Shown piece after piece: positions 43,050-48,313 of a stretch of 48,313 bases of DNA. The stretch is from Sulfuricaulis sp. (GTDB taxonomy: Bacteria; Pseudomonadota; Gammaproteobacteria; Acidiferrobacterales; Sulfurifustaceae): assembly GCA_030650525.1 (NCBI GenBank), contig JAUSDQ010000101.1, positions 1 to 48,313 on the forward strand, given 5' to 3'. Both the position numbers and the translations under genes were made by a program. Numbering within the stretch: the first letter of the stretch is position 1; every line of letters starts with the position of its first letter. Below the pieces are notes generated by a model that was given only the letters and a program-made list of their open reading frames with translations, searched no databases and was not told the origin of the DNA.

Positions 43050-43364
43050 ATGAACGAATCCGAGTTTGACAAAAAAGCCACCGACGCCCTGCTGTACATC
43101 GAACAGGCCATCGAGGAAAGTGGCGCCGACATCGATTTCGAAGGCACCGGCGGTATCCTGACGCTCGAATTCGAAAACGGCTCGAAGATCGTCATCAATA
43201 AGCAGGGAGCGGCCAAGCAGATCTGGGTCGCGGCCAAATCCGGCGGCTTTCACTACGGCTTCGTCAATGGCCAGTGGATCAACGACCAGGGCGGCGGGGA
43301 ACTGATGAGCGAGCTGTCGCGTTTTATCCGTGAACAGTCGGGTCAAAATGTCACATTATCTTAA
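43050..43364 (+). CDS. cyaY: frataxin homologue CyaY
   Basis: CyaY binds iron and the IscS desulfurase and tunes iron-sulfur cluster assembly. The 104 residues start MNESEFDKKATDALLYIEQA like the E. coli protein. An acidic first helix follows, then DIDFEGTGGILTLEFENGSK, IVINKQGAAKQIWVAAKSGG, and FHYGFVNGQWINDQGGGELM. The ATG at 43050 fits the family; upstream in-frame ATGs lack similarity. It lies beside the lptM-lysA-dapF-xerC block, as in E. coli, but on the opposite strand. Confidence 0.94.
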   Translation: MNESEFDKKATDALLYIEQAIEESGADIDFEGTGGILTLEFENGSKIVINKQGAAKQIWVAAKSGGFHYGFVNGQWINDQGGGELMSELSRFIREQSGQNVTLS

Positions 43365-43384
43365 AATATTTTGAAACCGCAGTT

Positions 43385-43453
43385 TGTAGGGTGAGCATCG
43401 CCCACCAACACGGCTTCGCTGGCCGTCCAACGGTGGGCAGTGCCCACCCTACA
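43385..43453. repeat. TAGGGTGGGC hairpin repeat after cyaY
   Basis: TGTAGGGTGAGCATCGCCCA-CC (43385-43406) and GGTGGGCAGTGCCCACCCTA-CA (43432-43453) form a 22-base stem with two or three mismatches. The loop holds a second small stem ACGGC/GCCGT. It lies between cyaY and the converging CXXC gene, 20 bases from the cyaY stop. This GTAGGGTGGGC hairpin type is widespread as a dispersed intergenic repeat in proteobacteria; it may also terminate both genes. Confidence 0.75.
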
Positions 43454-43468
43454 TTTTTGAGATGGCTT

Positions 43469-43747
43469 CTACTCCCAGCTTCCTTCCTTCGGCGTAATCA
43501 CCCCCGGCTCGCTGCACTTGGGACAGTTCACGCGGCGCGTGTCATCGGGCAGCATGGTGAGGGCGTCGTCGTAGCACTGACTGCAGCGCGGGATCTTGTT
43601 CTCGTGGATCCAGGTGCTGCCAAGGGTGTGGCAGTGGTGGCAACGGTACAGCGCCAGAAACGGAAACTCGGCCTGGCCGCGGCCGACGCCGATGCTCGGT
43701 TCCTCGTACTGGCAGAATTTGCACTTGAAGCCGACAAAACTTCCCAC
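43469..43747 (-). CDS. small protein with four CxxC zinc knuckles
   Basis: The 92 residues hold four CxxC pairs at about 9 (CKFC), 36 (CHHC), 55 (CSQC) and 75 (CPKC), consistent with two zinc ribbons. The start is GTG with GAGG 8 bases upstream. It follows lon by 14 bases on the same strand, so it is probably cotranscribed. The zinc content suggests nucleic-acid or protein binding; no family is certain. Confidence 0.8.
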   Translation of the reverse strand: MGSFVGFKCKFCQYEEPSIGVGRGQAEFPFLALYRCHHCHTLGSTWIHENKIPRCSQCYDDALTMLPDDTRRVNCPKCSEPGVITPKEGSWE

Positions 43748-43761
43748 GACTGACCTCGCCT

Positions 43762-46239
43762 TTATTTCTTTTTCGGAAAGACAACCCGCGCCACGTCCTG
43801 ATAGTGACTGGCAAAATGCGCCTTGAGGCCTTTGCGGATATGTTCCGGCAGATCGTCGAAATCGCCACGATTGGCTTCCGGTAATATCAATTCGGAAATC
43901 TTCGCGCGGCGCGCGGCGATCACCTTCTCACGGATGCCGCCGACCGGCAACACCTGGCCGGTGAGGGTGAGTTCACCGGTCATGGCCAGCGGCCGCACGA
44001 TTTTCACGCCACGCGCGAGTGACAGCAAGGTCGTGGCCATGGTCACGCCGGCGCTCGGACCGTCTTTCGGCGTCGCCCCGGCCGGTACGTGCAGGTGCAC
44101 GAAGGCCTTTTCGAAATAATCCGGTTTCGCGCCGTAGGTCTTGGAGTGCGACGAGATGTAACTGTAGGCGATCTCGGCCGATTCCTTCATGACATCGCCG
44201 AGCTGACCGGTGAGCTTGAAGCCGCGCGTGGTCTGGTGCACGCGCGTGGCCTCGACATCCAGTGTCACCCCGCCCAGCGGCGTCCACGCCAGCCCCGTGA
44301 CCACGCCCACGCCAATCTGCGGCTTTTCCGGCCTGAATACCGGTTTACCCAGGTATTCCTCGATATTCTTCACGCCCACGTGGATCGGTGTTTTAACGCC
44401 ATTCAAAATCTTCACCACGGTCTTGCGCGCGATCTGGCCTAGGCGCTTTTCCAGATTACGCACGCCGGCTTCGCGCGCGTAGCGTTCGATGACTTCACGT
44501 AACGCGGCCGTTTCAATCTTGAGCTGGCTGTTCTTGAGTCCCGCCTTTTCGATCTGTCGCGGAATCAGGTGATGCTCTGCGATCGCCATTTTCTCGCTCG
44601 TGATGTAACCGGACAGCCGGATGATCTCCATGCGGTCCAGCAGCGGCGCCGGAATGGTATCAAGCTGGTTCGCGGTGGCCACAAACAGCACCTTGGAGAG
44701 ATCGAAGCGCACGTCGAGATAATGATCGAGAAAATCCTTATTCTGCTCCGGATCGAGCACCTCCAGCAGCGCCGAGGCCGGATCGCCCTGATAGGAGGCA
44801 CCGATCTTGTCGATCTCATCCAGCATGATCACCGGGTTGGCCACCGCGACGTCCTTGATCGCCTGAATGAACTTACCCGGCAGCGCGCCGATATAGGTAC
44901 GGCGATGGCCCTTGATCTCGGCCTCGTCGCGCATGCCGCCGAGGGAGAAACGGTAAAACTTGCGCCCCAGCGCTTGCGCGATGGAACGGCCCACGGAGGT
45001 CTTGCCGACACCGGGCGGGCCGACGAGCAGCAGAATGGATCCGGCGATTTCGCCCTTCATGGAACCCACGGCAAGAAACTCGATGATGCGGTCCTTCACG
45101 TCCGCCAGCCCGTCGTGGTCGCGGTCGAGGATTTTGCGCGCGTGCTTGAGATCGAGCTTGTCTTTCGTCACTCCCGGCTTCCTGCCTCCCGCGACACTTG
45201 TACGTCCCTGTACGTCGGAATATTTTCCCCACGGCAGTTGCGTCAGCCAGTCGAGATAGTTGCGGGTCACGCCATATTCCGGCGAACCGACTTCGAGCAC
45301 CGACAGCTTTTCGATTTCCTCGTCGATGCGCTTCTGCGCCTCCTCGGGGAGCGTGAGGTCCTTCAGGCGCGCGCGAAATTTGTCCAGCTCCGCGGTGCGG
45401 TCGTCCTTGGCGATGCCCAGTTCCTTCTGGATCGCCTTCATCTGTTCGCGCAGTAGAAACTCGCGCTGGCGCTTCTCCATGCTTTCTTCCACTTTCTTGT
45501 GGATCTGCATCTGCGCCTTGGCCACCTCCACTTCCTTCTTGAGCAACACCAGCACTTTTTCCATGCGCTCGAGGATGTGGGTCTTCTCGAGCACCTCCTG
45601 CAGTTCTTGCTTGTCGGAGGTCGTGAGGCTCGCGGCAAAATCGGCGAGCCGCGCCGGATCATCGGGTCCGAAACGGTTTAAAAAATATTTGAGTTCTTCG
45701 CCGTAGAGCGGATTGAGCGGCAACAACTCCTTGATGGTATTAATGACCGCGACCGTGTATGCCTTGAGCTCCGGCACGTCCTTGTAGCTGGTCTCGGGAA
45801 AATACTGCGCGCGCACCGCGAACGGCCGTTCGCGCGACACCCATGATTCGATGCGGAACCGCTGCATGCCTTCGACGAAGATTTGCAGCTTGTCATCGAG
45901 CTGCACCACCTTGTGGATACGACTGGCGGTGCCCATGGTGTAGAAATCATCGGGTCCGGCGGTTTGTGGATCGTCGCCGCGGATCAGCACCAGGCCGACG
46001 TATGGATTACCCGATTCAACCGCCAGCTCCAGCGTGCGCTGCCACGGCGCGCGGTCCACCACCAGCGGCACCATCTGCGCGGGGAAGAACGGACGGTTGG
46101 CGAGCGGGAGGATGTGCAATAGCCCGGGCAACACATCGCTCGGGCGCGCGAGCTGCCCGCCTTCGACCGGCTCAACAGGTGGTGAATCGTTCACGCCTTC
46201 GGCGTCCATTTTTAATAGTTCTTCTTCTTTTTTAGGCAT
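43762..46239 (-). CDS. lon: ATP-dependent protease Lon
   Basis: Lon degrades misfolded and regulatory proteins in the cytoplasm. The 825 residues (E. coli 784) have the N-terminal substrate domain (about 30-240, ILPLANRPFFPAQMVPL), a coiled linker (EKRQREFLLREQMKAIQKEL), the AAA+ module (Walker A GPPGVGKTS, Walker B VIMLDEIDK, SALLEVLDPEQN) and the C-terminal protease with Ser in PKDGPSAGVTM and Lys in GIREKVIAARRAK. The upstream frame to 46302 overlaps the SagB-type gene stop, but a sigma-32 promoter sits at 46248-46275, so ATG 46239 (after GAAGG) or ATG 46209 fits a heat-shock transcript better. A CXXC protein follows. Confidence 0.95.
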   Translation of the reverse strand: MPKKEEELLKMDAEGVNDSPPVEPVEGGQLARPSDVLPGLLHILPLANRPFFPAQMVPLVVDRAPWQRTLELAVESGNPYVGLVLIRGDDPQTAGPDDFYTMGTASRIHKVVQLDDKLQIFVEGMQRFRIESWVSRERPFAVRAQYFPETSYKDVPELKAYTVAVINTIKELLPLNPLYGEELKYFLNRFGPDDPARLADFAASLTTSDKQELQEVLEKTHILERMEKVLVLLKKEVEVAKAQMQIHKKVEESMEKRQREFLLREQMKAIQKELGIAKDDRTAELDKFRARLKDLTLPEEAQKRIDEEIEKLSVLEVGSPEYGVTRNYLDWLTQLPWGKYSDVQGRTSVAGGRKPGVTKDKLDLKHARKILDRDHDGLADVKDRIIEFLAVGSMKGEIAGSILLLVGPPGVGKTSVGRSIAQALGRKFYRFSLGGMRDEAEIKGHRRTYIGALPGKFIQAIKDVAVANPVIMLDEIDKIGASYQGDPASALLEVLDPEQNKDFLDHYLDVRFDLSKVLFVATANQLDTIPAPLLDRMEIIRLSGYITSEKMAIAEHHLIPRQIEKAGLKNSQLKIETAALREVIERYAREAGVRNLEKRLGQIARKTVVKILNGVKTPIHVGVKNIEEYLGKPVFRPEKPQIGVGVVTGLAWTPLGGVTLDVEATRVHQTTRGFKLTGQLGDVMKESAEIAYSYISSHSKTYGAKPDYFEKAFVHLHVPAGATPKDGPSAGVTMATTLLSLARGVKIVRPLAMTGELTLTGQVLPVGGIREKVIAARRAKISELILPEANRGDFDDLPEHIRKGLKAHFASHYQDVARVVFPKKK

Positions 46240-46247
46240 AAGGCCTT

Positions 46248-46275
46248 CATTGGGGCCGGGCCCCGGTGATTCAAG
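46248..46275 (-). promoter_or_regulatory. sigma-32 heat-shock promoter of lon
   Basis: On the minus strand CTTGAA (46270-46275), a 14-base spacer and CCCCAATG (46248-46255) match the RpoH consensus well (-35 perfect, -10 with CCCCA). It lies just past the end of the SagB-type gene. The expected start point is only 1-3 bases before ATG 46239, so the transcript would be almost leaderless unless ATG 46209 is used. Confidence 0.75.
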
Positions 46276-46298
46276 GGCGTTTCGTCGGCGGTCGGGCC

Positions 46299-47924
46299 TC
46301 ATTCCGGATAAGGCGGATGGGTCGTCAGGCGCGTATCTTCCACGCCACCGCCGAGCGTAAAGTGATAAAGGTTCTGGTAGCGCCGGTCGCGCAGGCCGAG
46401 TAATTCGTGTACCGGGTCATCGAAAAAACAACCAATGCCGGTGGCCTGAATTCCGCAGGCCTCCGCCTCCAGATAAAGCAACTGACCGATGACGCCGCAT
46501 TCCCAATAGAGCCGCCGATAGAACCACGGACCGTAGCGCCTGAGCGGCTGTTCGAATTCCGCCAGCATGGCCATGGCAAACACGCCATCGGCGGCAATCT
46601 GCTGATGACAGCTTACGCGCGCGGCAAGCTGGCGGCAGTCACCGCTCTCCAAACGATACAACGGCAGATGATCCGGACAGGCTTCCGGCCGAATCCAGTC
46701 GAACTCCCGCCCAAATGCCTGCCGCAGGTCGGCTTCCTGCGCTGCATGACGCGTCAGCAGATATAGCCCGGGCGGAACATCCTGCACCCGATGCACAAAG
46801 AGCAAGAGCTGTACCATGGGTGGCCACGGCAGCGCGCTAAAGGGAAATCGATTTGTCCGCGGCTGGCAGCGTTGCAATATCGAAAAGAAACCGGCGCGGG
46901 TAAGCCCGGTGTGTCCATCCATCGCCACGGCACTGCGGCGCTGGTGAATCAATCGCCGCAGCAAAACCGTCGGATCGCTGGGCGCCGGTTCGACCGGCGG
47001 CACGCTCTCCGCGGCGAGATAAGTTTCAATAGTGTCGGCCTTGCGGGTCGCCTCATCCACTTCATCGATGATCGGCCAGGGACAATGCGATGGGCTTAAG
47101 ATATTAGGCGTGCCTTGCCAATCGTTTTGTGCGATCGCCGTGATCGCCGCGCGCGGCAGCGTGTGCGTGCGGCAGGCGTGGCCCTGCGGATACACGGCCA
47201 GCAAACACTCCGGGCGCTCGGTTTCCGGGCCGCGCCCGCGCGGCAGGCCGAGCAGTTCCGCGACGGCGGCATCGCCGAGATCGTCCAGCAGCGATATTTT
47301 CCAGCCTAGCGCGGCGGCGGCGAATGCGATCGCCGCGATCGCATGCCCGGTGTCATGCTGACAATAACGGAATGCGCGGCTGCCGTATTTCCACGCCTCG
47401 CGCCAGTAAATGGATGTCAGGCCGATCAACACGGATTGTGGCGGCAAGCCCACGGTCAGTTGCTGCCAAAGCTCGGATGAAAAGCGGGCGCGAATTTCGA
47501 GCGCGTGAATTCGCGGTGCGTAATGACTCACGGCCGGCGTATCGAGCAGGCCCGTGACCGGACCGCTGATCAAATAGGCCTCGGTCGGATGCAGATTGCC
47601 GCTGGAGGGATTAACGCGCAACGCCCAGCGGTTTCCCCCCGCCTGCTTCCAGGCGGACAGCGCCAGACTGTCATAAAACAGCCGCGACAGGGAATCGCGC
47701 CCAGGCGTGGCGGGTGCGAGGCGATCCTCGATTAATGCCTGGTCATAGGCCGGACCGTCAACGCGGAAAAATTTATCGAGCGGAAGAATTTCAGATTCGG
47801 CATAGCGCCGGAACGGATCGGGTTGACTTGCCCAATCCAAGGCGCCCGGCCCCGGGGCGTAGGAATGAAACCGATGCTTGGTAGCGTCGTGGTAGGCAAT
47901 CACCTTCTCAAGGCTGGAGGGCAT
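46299..47924 (-). CDS. SagB/ThcOx-type double nitroreductase-domain protein
   Basis: The 541 residues start with the SagB/ThcOx phrase VIAYHDATKHRFHSYAPGPG and DWASQPDPFRRYAE, then a first FMN-nitroreductase-like domain (to about 250; NRWALRVNPSSGNLHPTEAY, YCQHDTGHAIAAIAFAAAAL) and a second (about 315-530; HQRRSAVAMDG, YRRLYWECGVIGQLLYLEAE, ATGIGCFFDDPVHELLGL). Family members with partners oxidise azolines to azoles in peptide toxins. No precursor, cyclodehydratase or exporter is nearby, so this one is an orphan of unknown substrate. Its stop abuts the lon promoter. Confidence 0.9.
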   Translation of the reverse strand: MPSSLEKVIAYHDATKHRFHSYAPGPGALDWASQPDPFRRYAESEILPLDKFFRVDGPAYDQALIEDRLAPATPGRDSLSRLFYDSLALSAWKQAGGNRWALRVNPSSGNLHPTEAYLISGPVTGLLDTPAVSHYAPRIHALEIRARFSSELWQQLTVGLPPQSVLIGLTSIYWREAWKYGSRAFRYCQHDTGHAIAAIAFAAAALGWKISLLDDLGDAAVAELLGLPRGRGPETERPECLLAVYPQGHACRTHTLPRAAITAIAQNDWQGTPNILSPSHCPWPIIDEVDEATRKADTIETYLAAESVPPVEPAPSDPTVLLRRLIHQRRSAVAMDGHTGLTRAGFFSILQRCQPRTNRFPFSALPWPPMVQLLLFVHRVQDVPPGLYLLTRHAAQEADLRQAFGREFDWIRPEACPDHLPLYRLESGDCRQLAARVSCHQQIAADGVFAMAMLAEFEQPLRRYGPWFYRRLYWECGVIGQLLYLEAEACGIQATGIGCFFDDPVHELLGLRDRRYQNLYHFTLGGGVEDTRLTTHPPYPE

Positions 47925-47987
47925 GACGCAAGATTGTAGCGCTGCTCGCGCGCGAGGTCCGCTCCGTCATGCCCCACCCAGGGCGCG

Positions 47988-48034
47988 GTAACACTCACCG
48001 CCGGCGTGCACGCCGCCGGCGGGAACAGCGTGTT
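47988..48034 (-). terminator. GC-rich hairpin after the lipoprotein gene
   Basis: On the minus strand GTAACAC...GTGTTAC outer arms (47990-47996, 48028-48034) enclose an inner CCGCCGGCG/CGCCGGCGG stem. The outer arm includes the stop codon. No T tract follows, so termination is uncertain. Confidence 0.4.
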
Positions 48035-48302
48035 ACTTCTTCTTTTTCTTTTTCAACGCCGCCAGGTCGCGCTTGAGCGTGTCGCGCTCGGCCTTGATCT
48101 TCGCCATCTCGGCGGCCTGCGCGTCCACGGTGGCCTGCATCTGGCTAGCCTTGGCGCTGAGTTCACCCGCCTCTTTGTTCTTTCCGGCGAGCTGGTCTTT
48201 GGTGGTGGCCAGTTCTTTCTGCGTCTGGGTCACCTTGGCATTCAGTTCTTCAATTTCCTTTTTTCCGCATCCCAGCGGGCCGGCCGCCAGAAATGCCGCC
48301 AT
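48033..48302 (-). CDS. coiled-coil lipoprotein (5' end near or beyond the window edge)
   Basis: The visible 89 residues begin MAAFLAAGPLGCGKKEIEEL. GPLGC looks like the end of a lipoprotein signal (cysteine 12), too short to be a full signal peptide, so the true start probably lies a little beyond the window edge. The mature part is one uninterrupted coiled coil (VTQTQKELATTKDQLAGKNK, MAKIKAERDTLKRDLAALK) and ends in a run of lysines. It resembles small murein-lipoprotein-like coiled coils. A GC-rich hairpin CCGCCGGCG/CGCCGGCGG (about 48000-48020) follows on the minus strand. Confidence 0.75.
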   Translation of the reverse strand: MAAFLAAGPLGCGKKEIEELNAKVTQTQKELATTKDQLAGKNKEAGELSAKASQMQATVDAQAAEMAKIKAERDTLKRDLAALKKKKKK

Positions 48303-48313
48303 AATCGCCCACA

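Overview
The window is about 48 kb of gene-dense, GC-rich chromosome from a free-living Gram-negative bacterium, most likely a gammaproteobacterium. The block lptM-lysA-dapF-DUF484-xerC beside cyaY, together with slmA, hslVU, HslV-type and Lon proteases, and DUF1207, DUF1223 and LptM envelope proteins, is a typical gammaproteobacterial core. Placing it near the sulfur-oxidising Acidiferrobacterales is only an impression of protein style. No phage, insertion sequence, CRISPR array, rRNA or tRNA gene was seen.

Layout. 1-2.5 kb: tail of an unidentified protein overlapping a PAS-PAS-GGDEF(degenerate)-EAL protein. 2.5-6.8 kb, minus strand: hslV-hslU, hsp20, argB-slmA. 6.8-13.5 kb: HdfR-like LysR regulator, DUF2156-GNAT pair, secreted DUF1223 protein, htpX, an orphan helical protein, a DUF2007 zinc-ribbon protein and dodecin. 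13.7-18.5 kb: HD-GYP phosphodiesterase, MarC, CBS-pair protein, outer-membrane porin-like protein, endonuclease V and a small zinc-ribbon membrane protein. 18.8-22.5 kb: RhlE helicase, glycine-rich RRM protein, and an unusual HTH-ferredoxin-reductase fusion. 22.5-31.5 kb: S9 peptidase with YjbQ, SlyD-like isomerase, a rhodanese/GGDEF-EAL operon, a truncated glnK-like reading frame directly before amtB, and a cold-shock protein. 31.6-36 kb: a membrane-anchored orphan, DUF1207 outer-membrane protein, cyclopropane fatty acid synthase, and an S24-like protein lacking its lysine. 36.4-43.4 kb: the lptM-lysA-CoA_binding-dapF-DUF484-xerC-orphan cluster, a saccharopine-dehydrogenase-like protein and cyaY. 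43.4-48.3 kb: CXXC protein, lon, SagB-type double nitroreductase and a coiled-coil lipoprotein at the edge.

Regulatory layers read directly from the DNA: (i) sigma-32-like heat-shock promoters before hsp20, htpX, lon and, more weakly, hslVU, so the window carries much of a protein quality-control regulon; (ii) two perfect FNR/ANR boxes, each placed exactly as in a class II promoter (box centre at -41.5 from the inferred start), before the CBS-pair gene and the porin-like gene; (iii) three c-di-GMP turnover proteins (two GGDEF/EAL, one HD-GYP). Three families of short intergenic inverted repeats sit at gene ends; one of them supplies the stop codon of two unrelated genes.

The observations most worth following are the HTH-[2Fe-2S]-reductase fusion whose FAD and NAD motifs have decayed, the rhodanese/c-di-GMP operon, the glnK remnant before amtB, the paired FNR promoters, and a lon promoter placed so that the heat-shock transcript would be nearly leaderless.
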